Shown piece after piece: positions 52,141 to 60,843 of a DNA stretch of 64,000 nt (its first letter is position 1; each line of letters begins with the position of its first letter). The stretch lies in the NCBI RefSeq assembly GCF_001305855.1, contig NZ_LIXZ01000005.1:246152-310151 (forward strand). Reading direction: 5' to 3'. Below the pieces are notes generated by a model, which saw nothing but the letters and a program-made list of their open reading frames with translations, was not told where the DNA came from and searched no databases. The position numbers and the translations under genes were made by a program. Origin of the DNA: Rossellomorea vietnamensis. GTDB taxonomy: Bacteria > Bacillota > Bacilli > Bacillales > Bacillaceae_B.

Positions 52141-53307
52141 TTATTGTGCATTAACCTCAACAGCATCCTTTTTAAAGTAGGCTGCAAAGATCTCAGCAAA
52201 CACTTCGGTGGAATTATATAATTCTACTAAGTTATTTTCCACTCCCCCAAATTCAAGAAGCATGGCGCGTTCAGTTAAATCCTGATTGTAAACCCCGTTT
52301 CCTTCCGCTCTTGTTTTAACGAAAACCCCACGACTGATACCAGGATACTTCTCTTCTAATTTAGCATTTAATTCTTTCGCGATTTTCAGGTTTTTTTCAA
52401 AGTTCTTATTTTCTTTACCTACGATGAAAAATAAACGGGCATAGCTCTTTCCGTTAATGGTCTTGGTGGTGATGTCTCTCGGCATGGAGTCCCGATGAAT
52501 ATCGATCAAATAGTTCAGGTTATCATCCTGGGCAATGGCTTCCTGGACCAATCCCCTTGATAACTTGTAGGATTCAAAATAGGTCCAGGATTTGGCTTTT
52601 AGTGCTTGGTTTACATCTGTTTTATCATGTACGACGCCAATTCCCCGTCCCTCAAGTTCTTGTTTCAGCTTTGTGCCTACTGCAATGACGTTGACCTTCT
52701 CATTGGTACTGGCCGGGTCTTTCGAGTCATTGTTTTTAATCAAAGGACTAAAGGCTTCCCAGCTGTGAGAGTGGTATATAAAAACAGATTTTTCTTCGAT
52801 TTCCTGCACACCGTCACCTGAGTTGTGATTGGCTTGATCGATTTGGTTCTGATCGATTTCCTGATCCTTCAGCTGGTCCTCCGTCGGTGCTGGTGACTCG
52901 TTAGGTAAATTCGTAATGTCCGTCCCTTTTCCGGCAACGGCTATATGCGTATGATAATTTTCGATACCAGGGATTTCCCGTCCAAATAGACTTCTTGGGT
53001 CTAGCAGTGATACATTCGTCACGCTTTCCAACCAATCGAAGTCGGTTTTCATGGCCTCTTTATTCTCGATGCGTAAACCCGTCATTTCCTGTGATAGAAG
53101 CATAAGAAATGTCTCTTTCGGTACAATCTCTGATACCGAAGTATAGAACAGGCTGTCCACCCTTAATTTAATGGCAGTAGATGAAATCAACCACACCATG
53201 ACATACATGAGGATGATACCAATCAATACTACCCGGATGACGGCTTTCATAGATACGAATACTAGTGGGACTAAGCTATTATTTTTTCGAGACTTATACG
53301 ACATCAT
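52141..53307 (-). CDS. spoIIP: Stage II sporulation protein P (SpoIIP) family
   Basis: A 388-aa membrane-anchored amidase/endopeptidase with one N-terminal membrane segment (~22-45) and the catalytic domain: VFIYHSHSWEAFSP (metal-binding His), YLIDIHRDSMP and MLLEFGGVENN. SpoIIP acts with SpoIID and SpoIIM in peptidoglycan removal during engulfment. It is not next to gpr as the main spoIIP of B. subtilis is, so it may be a second copy. AGGGGTACTG precedes the ATG. Confidence 0.88.
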   Translation of the reverse strand: MMSYKSRKNNSLVPLVFVSMKAVIRVVLIGIILMYVMVWLISSTAIKLRVDSLFYTSVSEIVPKETFLMLLSQEMTGLRIENKEAMKTDFDWLESVTNVSLLDPRSLFGREIPGIENYHTHIAVAGKGTDITNLPNESPAPTEDQLKDQEIDQNQIDQANHNSGDGVQEIEEKSVFIYHSHSWEAFSPLIKNNDSKDPASTNEKVNVIAVGTKLKQELEGRGIGVVHDKTDVNQALKAKSWTYFESYKLSRGLVQEAIAQDDNLNYLIDIHRDSMPRDITTKTINGKSYARLFFIVGKENKNFEKNLKIAKELNAKLEEKYPGISRGVFVKTRAEGNGVYNQDLTERAMLLEFGGVENNLVELYNSTEVFAEIFAAYFKKDAVEVNAQ

Positions 53308-53447
53308 CAGTACCCCTATATAAAGTATTTAATAGTTCACTTTATGCAGAGTGTCGAAAGAGTAGAAGGTTTTTTCAGGATTCGGTCAGATTTCCTATAG
53401 GAAACACCTAAAGAAAAATTAAATATTTTTTAGATTGACCCCAACAT

Positions 53448-53475
53448 AAAAAACGCATTATGAGATGCGTTTTTT
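53448..53475 (-). terminator. Terminator of the amine oxidase gene
   Basis: AAAAAACGCAT and ATGCGTTTTTT form an 11-bp perfect stem with a short loop. Confidence 0.85.
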
Positions 53476-53477
53476 GT

Positions 53478-54953
53478 TTACCGCCCATTCACTTCATGTG
53501 CAGCCCTGATACCGGATTCGACCGCACCTTCTATCCACCCATGAAAAGAAGAGGTATGTTCCCCTGCAAAATGGATTCTTCCTTCGGGTGTCCGAATATA
53601 ATCTCCGATGTCAGCTGCCTGTCCCGGTGTATATAGAGTGAAACATCCTGCTGAAAAAGGATTTTCGCTCCAATTATATACAAAATAATTCAGTAGTTCT
53701 GTATAAACACGATTTCCATAAACCCTGGATAGATCTTTCAACACTTCTGAAATGATTGCTTCCTTCGATTTACTATTCCATAAGAGAGCGTTTTGACCCC
53801 AGCTGTAGCTAGCAAGCATCACACCAGGTTTGTTGCTACCGATATCATGACTTGGCATATAAGTAAATCGGGTAGGGAGGTCAGAAATAATGTTGCCGTA
53901 ATTCATTTCTTCCCAAAAGCGGCTTCTGAACTCGATACCTATTTTTACAGAAGGAATATTGGTCACTTCACGAATAGCCTGCCACTTTTTAAATGAAATA
54001 GAGTTATATGGGACGACATCAATAAATTGAAATACAGTAAAAGGAATAGTGACAATCACGTAGTCACCATGATACTCCCTCCCCGTACCGTCCAAAGGGT
54101 TAACCGTTTGAACGATGACACCCGACTTGGATTGTATGATACGAGTCACCTTTTGATTCAGAAAAATATTGGACTGGAGGTCATCCATAAATGAATAGGG
54201 TAATCGGTCATTCCCACCAGCTATTTCATAAAACTTCGTCTCTTTTCTAAAAATCGGATAAATAATATCCTTTAATATATCAACAAATGAAAACTCAGGA
54301 AATCCTTCAATTCCGAGGATGACATTTATTTTCCGAATGGCATTCAATGATAAGGATTTACCAAACGGGTTATTAGACAAGAATTGCCCTACTGAATAAT
54401 TTGAGTATTTCTTCATCAATTTCAATTGTTCATCATGTTCACTATTATTATACAAATCCAGAAAGGGCTGGGTCGCTTCAATAAAAAGCTCAGAAGCTGT
54501 TTTCCCCCTTTCATTTTCCAGGAGGGGATATTGAAGAATATCCGGATCAGTTTCGTACTGTTTTCTCGTCACTAGAATGTTATTTACTAAAAACAGATCT
54601 TTTGAAGAGGAATTTTGAAAAGCTTGAAATGGCAATTTGAATTTCCGTATATATTCAAATATCAATCGATGATTATCGGGAATCCGCATAGCACCGGCAT
54701 CCAAATAATTCCCGGGGGTAAACGGCTTTCGAACAGTATAAACCCTTCCCCCGATACGTTTGTTTCCTTCAAGGATCATGACGTCATGCACGGCCTCTTT
54801 TAAAGTTGATGCTGCAACCAGACCACTCATCCCAGCACCAATGATGATGATCCTTTTGGATTGAGAGGGCTTTAGTCCTTTACGAATGATCGAAAGCATA
54901 TCATCCGGATACTTCAATTCAGAAGGGGCATCCCTCAATAATCGATTATCCAT
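53478..54953 (-). CDS. Flavin monoamine oxidase / L-amino acid oxidase family
   Basis: This 491-aa flavoenzyme has the FAD motif IIIIGAGMSGLVAASTLKEA, EGNKRIGGRVYT, and the C-terminal GRIHFAGEHTSSFHGWIEGA. The GHTSSFHGW region is typical of the L-amino acid oxidase/monoamine oxidase group, which deaminates amines or amino acids and yields peroxide. It has no signal peptide. AAAGGAGGTAGG precedes the ATG. Substrate unknown. Confidence 0.87.
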   Translation of the reverse strand: MDNRLLRDAPSELKYPDDMLSIIRKGLKPSQSKRIIIIGAGMSGLVAASTLKEAVHDVMILEGNKRIGGRVYTVRKPFTPGNYLDAGAMRIPDNHRLIFEYIRKFKLPFQAFQNSSSKDLFLVNNILVTRKQYETDPDILQYPLLENERGKTASELFIEATQPFLDLYNNSEHDEQLKLMKKYSNYSVGQFLSNNPFGKSLSLNAIRKINVILGIEGFPEFSFVDILKDIIYPIFRKETKFYEIAGGNDRLPYSFMDDLQSNIFLNQKVTRIIQSKSGVIVQTVNPLDGTGREYHGDYVIVTIPFTVFQFIDVVPYNSISFKKWQAIREVTNIPSVKIGIEFRSRFWEEMNYGNIISDLPTRFTYMPSHDIGSNKPGVMLASYSWGQNALLWNSKSKEAIISEVLKDLSRVYGNRVYTELLNYFVYNWSENPFSAGCFTLYTPGQAADIGDYIRTPEGRIHFAGEHTSSFHGWIEGAVESGIRAAHEVNGR

Positions 54954-55156
54954 TCTACACCTACCTCCTTTGCTCTTTCATCATATGAAGCCATTTATGG
55001 AGGTATACATTCGATTCTTGTGACATAATGATCATTTCCAGTAATTTTCAGAACGCATGTTTCTATTTACACTGTTCTATGTTATACTTGAGATTCATTG
55101 GGTCTACGAGACTGTATTTAGTCAATCCCTCTAGCAGTAGAAGGGAGACATGTTAT

Positions 55157-55393
55157 ATGTCACTAGAAAATATCGTAACCATGCTCAAGACGCTTAAGGA
55201 ATTCAAAGAAAGTGAGATTGTTCATACGATTTCTGATCATGAGCACTCACCTGTAATGACCGTTACTTATCATCAGGACACGGAATGCTTCAGCATTACT
55301 TATGTGGATACAATGAAAGTTGAAGAATTCACTGATATCAGCCTATTGGCGACCACTATAGAAAGTGTAGTATTGCTTGAACCTTCAAGATAA
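55157..55393 (+). CDS. YkuJ-like small protein (DUF1797)
   Basis: This 78-aa protein begins MSLENIVTMLKTLKEF and has PVMTVTYHQDTECFSITYVD, similar in layout to YkuJ (helix followed by antiparallel strands). Function unknown. ATG 55157 follows AAGGGAGACATG at usable spacing; longer in-frame starts lie in the promoter. Divergent from the amine oxidase gene. A strong terminator follows. Confidence 0.65.
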   Translation: MSLENIVTMLKTLKEFKESEIVHTISDHEHSPVMTVTYHQDTECFSITYVDTMKVEEFTDISLLATTIESVVLLEPSR

Positions 55394-55402
55394 CTTTTAT
55401 TG

Positions 55403-55434
55403 AACTGCCATTACTCCGGTAATGGCAGTTTTTA
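55403..55434 (+). terminator. Terminator of the YkuJ-like gene
   Basis: AACTGCCATTAC and GTAATGGCAGTT form a perfect 12-bp stem with TCCG loop, then TTTAG. Confidence 0.87.
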
Positions 55435-55487
55435 GTATATATATGATAAAGAATTATGATAATCTATAGATAAAAAGGAGCGGGACC

Positions 55488-56252
55488 ATGTCATTTTATC
55501 ATCAGCCTTACATACGGACAGTGTCGCTCAAGAGAGACAACATCCCCTCATTTCACTCCTATCCATTTTATATTCCAAGTATACGTTACTTAAAGGAACT
55601 TTCCCTTCATCCAAATGTAACGTTCATTATAGGAGAAAATGGGATGGGGAAATCCACACTATTAGAAGCCATTGCCATGGCCGTTGGATTCAACCCTGAG
55701 GGAGGTTCCCTTAATTTTTCTTTTTCCACGTATGATTCCTACTCGAATTTGGACCAGTATTTGAAGGTGGTAAGGGGGATAGATCCTCCTCAAGACGGTT
55801 TTTTCCTAAGAGCAGAAAGTTTTTATAATGTAGCGACGAATATTGAAGAAATGGATCGGGAACCCTTTTCAGGGCCGAGGGTAATCGATTCATATGGAGG
55901 CAAATCCCTACATGAGCAATCTCACGGGGAAGCATTCTTTTCAACCTTCATGAACAGATTTCAGGGGAACGGTCTTTATATCCTGGATGAGCCGGAAGCT
56001 GCGCTATCCCCTTTAAGGCAATTATCCATGCTTTCCCGCATACATGAACTGGTCAATGATCATTCTCAATTTATTATCGCTACACACTCTCCCATCTTAA
56101 TGGCCTATCCTTCTTCAAAACTCATTCAGCTAACTGATAATGGTTTAAGTGAAGCAAGTCTTGAGGACACGGGTCACTACCAGATCATGAAGCAATTTTT
56201 TGAAGATCGAGAACGAATGTTGCACCATTTATTTAAGGAGGAAGACGAATAG
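55488..56252 (+). CDS. AAA family ATPase (SbcC/RecF-like, single-domain)
   Basis: This 254-aa ATPase has Walker A FIIGENGMGKSTLLEAIA, a Q-loop area, Walker B GLYILDEPEAALS and switch IIATHSPILMAYP. The signature segment is LHEQSHGEAFFSTF. This is the pattern of the AAA_21/AAA_23 predicted ATPases. It has no nuclease or toprim domain of its own, and no partner gene is adjacent. Such lone ATPases are common in Bacillus; some related ones are defence modules, but the context does not support that here. AAAGGAGCGGG precedes the ATG. Confidence 0.83.
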   Translation: MSFYHQPYIRTVSLKRDNIPSFHSYPFYIPSIRYLKELSLHPNVTFIIGENGMGKSTLLEAIAMAVGFNPEGGSLNFSFSTYDSYSNLDQYLKVVRGIDPPQDGFFLRAESFYNVATNIEEMDREPFSGPRVIDSYGGKSLHEQSHGEAFFSTFMNRFQGNGLYILDEPEAALSPLRQLSMLSRIHELVNDHSQFIIATHSPILMAYPSSKLIQLTDNGLSEASLEDTGHYQIMKQFFEDRERMLHHLFKEEDE

Positions 56253-56263
56253 GTCCGTCCCTC
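56251..56263. repeat. Half-site of the GGGACGGACC repeat
   Basis: AGGTCCGTCCCTC, one arm of the palindromic repeat at 1359-1459, overlaps the stop of the ATPase gene. The matching arm is missing, so it is a decayed copy or a chance match. Confidence 0.5.
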
Positions 56264-56268
56264 AAATA

Positions 56269-56306
56269 AACGAGCATAACCTCCATTGGGTATGCTCGTT
56301 TTTTTC
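56269..56306 (+). terminator. Terminator of the ATPase gene
   Basis: AACGAGCATA and TATGCTCGTT form a 10-bp stem followed by TTTTTTC. Confidence 0.87.
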
Positions 56307-56309
56307 GTC

Positions 56310-56624
56310 TTAAAATGAAGGAAGTTCACTAAGATTATTTTCTTTCAGGCCATCCGGCTCACTGCGTAAGACATCCCTGCCATAACGATGAATGACATCG
56401 ACATGGGCGATCTTTCCGGCTTTTGCCTCCTCGAGAGCGGTTATATAATCCAACTCTCTGCCACTCTCGGTCTTGAATGCGATAAGGTCATCGTCACTAT
56501 TTCTTCTAACAGCAACAATTTGTTCTGCCCCTGTAGAAACCTCATTAGCGATCTCCATTTTAGCCTGGACATTCCCTTGTTGTTTGTATTCTTCATAAAT
56601 TTGTTCAAAATTCTTATTTTCCAT
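56310..56624 (-). CDS. DUF3892 family protein
   Basis: This 104-aa protein carries EQIVAVRRNSDDDLIAFKTE and SGRELDYITALEEAKAGKIA, ending RSEPDGLKENNLSELPSF, which fits DUF3892. Function unknown. ATG 56624 follows GGGAGG by eight bases; a GTG three codons upstream overlaps the site. Confidence 0.75.
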   Translation of the reverse strand: MENKNFEQIYEEYKQQGNVQAKMEIANEVSTGAEQIVAVRRNSDDDLIAFKTESGRELDYITALEEAKAGKIAHVDVIHRYGRDVLRSEPDGLKENNLSELPSF

Positions 56625-56737
56625 TGTACTCACCTCCCGAACATATGTTTAGTATTTGCGTCTCTTTCCATTGATATGTATAGATTGACTAATGCATTTG
56701 TGGAGAGAATTGCGTGTATTTTCTTGTAAATAAAATG

Positions 56738-56763
56738 AAGAGTGCCGACCATTCAGCACTCTC
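56738..56763 (-). terminator. Terminator overlapping the amidase gene end
   Basis: On the minus strand GAGTGC pairs with GCACTC, followed by TTCATTTTATTT. Confidence 0.65.
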
Positions 56764-57427
56764 TTTCAATGAAAGATTCAAATGATGCCGCTTTCAACTC
56801 TTTCACCCGGTCTTCAGCATTCTTCCGTTCTGTAAATGACCCGGCAATCACTTTGAAAAGTGGCTTTTTGCCCGATTCTTTTGCTGGAAGTGAAAGTGCT
56901 TTTGCAACTCCTTTTGCAAGTGAAAACCCTACTGCCTGTCTGAATTTTAAATCAATCAAGAGTGCAACGTCCTTTGAGTTGTCAACAAACAAAACTTCGA
57001 CTAACATCGAAGGCATTTTTGTTTCACGGAGCACATGAAAATTTGCCCTCTTCTTTCCTCTGTCTGTTACTTTGAATGGTTTAATGGCTGTTATTACTTC
57101 TTCGTGTATGATTTTTTGATAGGATAAAGTCTGTGTCGGCACACTACCATTGTATACATAGCTTTCAAATCCTGTCCCTCCACCAGCATTATGGTGGATG
57201 GATAAATAAAAATCCAGGTTCGAACGATTGGCAAGGTTGCATCTATCTGACAGAGATAAGGTTTGATCCCCAGTCCTCGTCATTAACACCTTCACATTGT
57301 AATTCGACACCAAATAATCCCTGACCACAAGTGCCGTCAAAAGATTGAAGTTCTTTTCTTCATTTCCTTTATAAGTTGCACCAGGATCGGATCCTCCATG
57401 TCCTGGATCAATCATGATGGTTTTCAA
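56753..57427 (-). CDS. N-acetylmuramoyl-L-alanine amidase, CwlC-like, with SPOR repeat
   Basis: This 224-aa Amidase_3 protein has MIDPGHGGSDPGA (Zn His), GNEEKNFNL (Zn Glu), YLSIHHNAGGGTGFESY (Zn His) and LVEVLFVDN. About 45 residues at the end form one SPOR-like repeat (LFKVIAGSFTERKNAEDRVK). CwlC of B. subtilis, a mother-cell lysis amidase under late sporulation control, has the same layout with two such repeats. No signal peptide, as in CwlC. Sporulation role inferred from similarity. Confidence 0.85.
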   Translation of the reverse strand: MKTIMIDPGHGGSDPGATYKGNEEKNFNLLTALVVRDYLVSNYNVKVLMTRTGDQTLSLSDRCNLANRSNLDFYLSIHHNAGGGTGFESYVYNGSVPTQTLSYQKIIHEEVITAIKPFKVTDRGKKRANFHVLRETKMPSMLVEVLFVDNSKDVALLIDLKFRQAVGFSLAKGVAKALSLPAKESGKKPLFKVIAGSFTERKNAEDRVKELKAASFESFIEREC

Positions 57428-57724
57428 TTAACTTCCTCCTAAGAGCTTGACATATAATACTATATTCACAATTGGACAATTTTCTATCGCCACCTCTTTC
57501 AATATAAAAAAGGTTCCCTGCTTAGGAACAGGAAACACTTTTTAACGTATGATTCTATATTCATGGAGGGGACTTTCTTATAGGGTTTAGTTTTGCTTTC
57601 TCTCTATTGTATTGCGAAAAACACGTTCTTATTCACTTTATTCATTATCATTGTATTTCTTGACCGGCGGAGTTCCATACTGTGATCGCTTCAATTTTTT
57701 CAGTATGAACTGTTGATCTTATAA
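57428..57724. other. Intergenic stretch, weak hairpin only
   Basis: About 300 AT-rich bases. An imperfect hairpin at 57509-57544 (AAAAAGGTTCC...CACTTTTT) may be a weak terminator for the 48-aa frame upstream. I see nothing else. Confidence 0.4.
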
Positions 57725-57871
57725 TCATTGTTTATTTACCTTAATATGGGGCCTAAGGGTTACCCCAAACTGTGCAAGGTACGGATTCGAGAGGGAAGGA
57801 GATCCCATTTCTAAATTGGCATGAGTTACGGATGGATTGAGAAAAAGATATTGTAGAATTTTTCTTGCCAA
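57725..57871 (-). CDS. 48-aa small protein candidate
   Basis: A frame starting at TTG 57871 is preceded by GGAGGTGATGCA, a near-perfect ribosome site. It encodes ARKILQYLFLNPSVTHANL, then EMGSPSLSNPYLAQFG and a basic end. A longer in-frame start at 57934 has no site. Uncertain whether it is real; I recognise no family. Confidence 0.45.
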   Translation of the reverse strand: MARKILQYLFLNPSVTHANLEMGSPSLSNPYLAQFGVTLRPHIKVNKQ

Positions 57872-58054
57872 TGCATCACCTCCATAGAACAATTTATGTC
57901 GGAAGTGTCGGGTTGGTGAGGACAAGCAACTCATTTTTTTAAAAAAAAGGACAACTTTTTAAAATTTACCATTTCTTCTTATCATATCTTAATGAATGTT
58001 TATCTTAAATAAACGAATGATAAATATAGAACAATTATGATGGGAGGTATTCAG

Positions 58055-58684
58055 TTGAAGAAATATGTGGCTCTTTTGTTAGTTGTGTGGGCGTCACTCT
58101 TTTCATTGCCTGGAATGGCAGAAGCCAAGCAGGATTCTTGTATAAGTGAACCTAGTATGAAAGCCAGGGAAGAAATGAGAACGCTATTCACCGATCATGT
58201 CTTCTATACAAGGAATTATATTATCAGTGCTGTGGATGGGTTAGAGGATGCCGATATAGTACTCGCAAGGTTGCTTCAGAATCAGAAGGATATCGGGAAT
58301 GCAATCAAACCCTATTATGGGGACAAAGCAGGTAACCAATTAGCGGATTTATTGACGGAACATATTGTACTTGCAGGGAAAATCGTAGATGCTGCGAAAG
58401 GTGGCAAAACAGCTCAAGTAGAACAACTTAATAAAGAATGGTATGTAAATGCAGACGATATTGCCCATTTATTAGCAAGCGTCAATCCCTATTGGTCTGA
58501 AAAGAAATTGAAAGATTTGCTATACATGCATCTGCAGTTCGTTACCGATGAAGCTGTGGCACGTATTAAAAAAGATTGGAAAGCTAATATTAAAAGCTTT
58601 GATGAGGGGAAGGGACATATTCTTCATTTGTCTGATGCCTTATCTGATGGAATCGTGAAGCAATTCCCTGAAAAATTTAAATAA
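58055..58684 (+). CDS. Secreted helical protein, unknown function
   Basis: This 209-aa protein has a signal peptide (LKKYVALLLVVWASLFSLPG, likely cut after AEA) and a mature all-helical part containing MRTLFTDHVFYTRNYIISAV and LLYMHLQFVTDEAVARIKKD. Two Cys-free helices pairs suggest a four-helix bundle. Homologues in Bacillus are often given unsupported enzyme names; I do not assign one. TTG start at 58055 after GGGAGGTATTCAG. Single gene. Confidence 0.7.
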   Translation: MKKYVALLLVVWASLFSLPGMAEAKQDSCISEPSMKAREEMRTLFTDHVFYTRNYIISAVDGLEDADIVLARLLQNQKDIGNAIKPYYGDKAGNQLADLLTEHIVLAGKIVDAAKGGKTAQVEQLNKEWYVNADDIAHLLASVNPYWSEKKLKDLLYMHLQFVTDEAVARIKKDWKANIKSFDEGKGHILHLSDALSDGIVKQFPEKFK

Positions 58685-58685
58685 T

Positions 58686-58719
58686 GGGGCTGGGAGTATG
58701 GTTTTCCCAGCTCCTTTTT
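58686..58719 (+). terminator. Terminator of the secreted protein gene
   Basis: GGGGCTGGGA and TCCCAGCTCC form a 10-bp stem with one mismatch, then TTTTTC. Confidence 0.8.
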
Positions 58720-58735
58720 CTACCTTTTTATACCA

Positions 58736-59308
58736 TCATCTTTTCTTTTCCAGTTCAATTTCCTTGATGACACGGGCAGGATTACCACCGATTACTACAT
58801 TGGATGGAACGTCTTTTGTAACAACCGCGCCAGAAGCAATGGCTACATTGTCCCCAATGCTCACCCCTGGGTTAATGATTGCCCCGCCGCCAATCCAGCA
58901 ATTATCCCCGATGGTAACAGGCTTTCCAAATTCAGGTCCCTTGTTACGCTCAATGGGATTGACAGGATGCGTCGCTGTGTAAATGTGTACCCCGGGTGCC
59001 ATCATACAATTTTCTCCGATACTGACTTTGCATACATCCAATATGACACAGTCAAAATTAGCAAAGAAGTTATTTCCCACGTGAATGTTATATCCATAAT
59101 CGCATCTAAAGTTTGGTTCTAAATAAACCGTTTCTCCCGTTGAACCGAATAGCTGTTTTAGTGTAGAAACTCTTTTTTCTTCTTCTTCTTCCATAGTAGT
59201 GTTTAACATTCGCGTTAAATAACGGGCTCTTTTTCGCTCTTCCGTTAATTGTAGATCCCAGGGTTCATAAAGTTCACCATTAAGCATTTTCTGTTTTTCC
59301 GTTTTCAT
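58736..59308 (-). CDS. maa: Maltose/galactoside O-acetyltransferase family (Maa-type)
   Basis: This 190-aa left-handed beta-helix acetyltransferase starts [18 protein letters not shown] and has hexapeptide repeats ([36 protein letters not shown]) and the catalytic His in YTATHPVNP. It acetylates sugars such as maltose or glucose with acetyl-CoA. ATG 59308 follows GGAGGTCTAC. Single gene. Confidence 0.87.
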   Translation of the reverse strand: MKTEKQKMLNGELYEPWDLQLTEERKRARYLTRMLNTTMEEEEEKRVSTLKQLFGSTGETVYLEPNFRCDYGYNIHVGNNFFANFDCVILDVCKVSIGENCMMAPGVHIYTATHPVNPIERNKGPEFGKPVTIGDNCWIGGGAIINPGVSIGDNVAIASGAVVTKDVPSNVVIGGNPARVIKEIELEKKR

Positions 59309-59343
59309 GTAGACCTCCATCGATAAGTGCTCAGGTTAACTTT

Positions 59344-60636
59344 TTAGTTTTGATCATTAGAAGAATACCCGATTTTATCCGGAACAAGGTGATCACCTCT
59401 ATGTTCCTGACAAATTCGCAATGCCGTGGCGTATAGAAGCTGCACACCTTTTTCGATATCATCCATCTCGGCATACTCTAATGGATTGTGACTGATTCCT
59501 TTTTCACAGCGGACGAAGATCATTCCATAATCGCTAATATAGGACATAATCAGGGCATCATGGAACGGGCCACTCATTAAAGTAGGAGAATCGAATCCGA
59601 GCTTTTCGTCTTCTTCTTTCATGACTTGTTTGATCCAATCTGCACAGTACCTTGGTTCACTTCGTGTATCTTCTTTAATGTCGTATTTAAGATGATAAGC
59701 AGAAGCGGTTTCTTCTATAATTTGATATAGTTTTCGTTCGAGCTTGGTCCTTGCTTCAAGATCGATATCACGAAGATCAATTGTAAACTCTACCTTTTCA
59801 GCAATAATGTTTCTGGAATTTGGAAACACCTGCATACTTCCTACTGTCCCCACCGTGGTATCGGTTCCTTCTACTTTAACCAGTTCATCGAATTTGCGGA
59901 TGATTTCTGATGCACCGACAAGAGCATCCTGTCTCATCTTCATTGGAACGGATCCGGCATGGCCGGCAAATCCTTCGAGTGTAACCGTCAACCAAATCGG
60001 CCCTGAAATTCCAGATACAATCCCTACCGGCTTATCTTTTCCTTCAAGCACCGGCCCTTGTTCGATATGAAGTTCCAGAAAGGCGGCTATATCACCCCTC
60101 TTATATACAGGGCTTTGTGTCAGGTCTGTATCGACTCCAAACTCCTTGAGTGCTTCCCTTCTCGTCACCCCTGTTTTGTCTTTTCGCTCGAGTTCCCCTT
60201 CCTCCAGCATTCCAGCCAAAGCCCTCACACCAAAAATGCCCTTATTGAAACGGCTCCCTTCTTCATCAGAAAAACATATTACTTCAATGGTCCGTTCAGG
60301 AATGATTCCATTGTCCATCATGGTATGAACAACTTCAATTGCTCCAAGTGCCCCCGCTGTTCCATCGAATCTGCCCCCGTAAGGCTGTGAATCAATGTGA
60401 GATCCAAGAATAAGCACTGGTTTGTTTTTATCCTTTCCTTCCACCCTGCCAATCAAATTGCCAAATCCATCGATCCTTGTCGTTAATCCAGCCTCTTCCA
60501 TCCATCCTTTTACCATTTCCACGCCCTCTCGATCTTCTTTCGAGTGAGCCAGGCGGCAAACGCCGGTTTCCCCAATTTTTCCGATTTCAGCTAACTCTTG
60601 CAGATGAAGGCTTAATCTTTTTCGATTGATAGTCAA
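59344..60636 (-). CDS. M20-type Zn amidohydrolase (N-carbamoylase/allantoate amidohydrolase-like)
   Basis: A ~430-aa M20/M25/M40 enzyme. Metal-site segments: LGSHIDSQPYGGRFDG (His, Asp), CFSDEEGSRF, ELHIEQGPVLE and the C-terminal SGPFHDALIMS. This is the hydantoinase/carbamoylase and allantoate amidohydrolase group that releases ammonia or carbamate from N-carbamoyl or ureido compounds. The start is probably TTG 60636, with AAAGGATGATTCTA upstream; an ATG three codons earlier overlaps the site. Confidence 0.87.
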   Translation of the reverse strand: MTINRKRLSLHLQELAEIGKIGETGVCRLAHSKEDREGVEMVKGWMEEAGLTTRIDGFGNLIGRVEGKDKNKPVLILGSHIDSQPYGGRFDGTAGALGAIEVVHTMMDNGIIPERTIEVICFSDEEGSRFNKGIFGVRALAGMLEEGELERKDKTGVTRREALKEFGVDTDLTQSPVYKRGDIAAFLELHIEQGPVLEGKDKPVGIVSGISGPIWLTVTLEGFAGHAGSVPMKMRQDALVGASEIIRKFDELVKVEGTDTTVGTVGSMQVFPNSRNIIAEKVEFTIDLRDIDLEARTKLERKLYQIIEETASAYHLKYDIKEDTRSEPRYCADWIKQVMKEEDEKLGFDSPTLMSGPFHDALIMSYISDYGMIFVRCEKGISHNPLEYAEMDDIEKGVQLLYATALRICQEHRGDHLVPDKIGYSSNDQN

Positions 60637-60805
60637 TAGAATCATCCTTTGTTAATAAATTTTAGACTTATTACCATTGTAGGTTCCATTGTTTTGCTGG
60701 TCATTAGACAGATTGTCAATACTTAATGAAGCACTGCACATCTTATATATAGAAATATGTTCTCTACCTTAACAACTTTATCCTTCAACTTTCAAAAATA
60801 AAAAA

Positions 60806-60827
60806 GAGAGAGGGGAATCCCTCTCTC
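60806..60827 (-). terminator. Terminator of the TSUP gene
   Basis: GAGAGAGGG and CCCTCTCTC form a perfect 9-bp stem, with TTTTTTATTTTT following on the minus strand. Confidence 0.85.
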
Positions 60828-60843
60828 CAAAAAAATTGACTCA

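Noticed and set aside
55488..56252. Lone AAA ATPase as a phage-defence module (OLD/Gabija/PARIS type)
   Set aside because: It has no toprim, nuclease or second gene in operon; a terminator closes it on its own.
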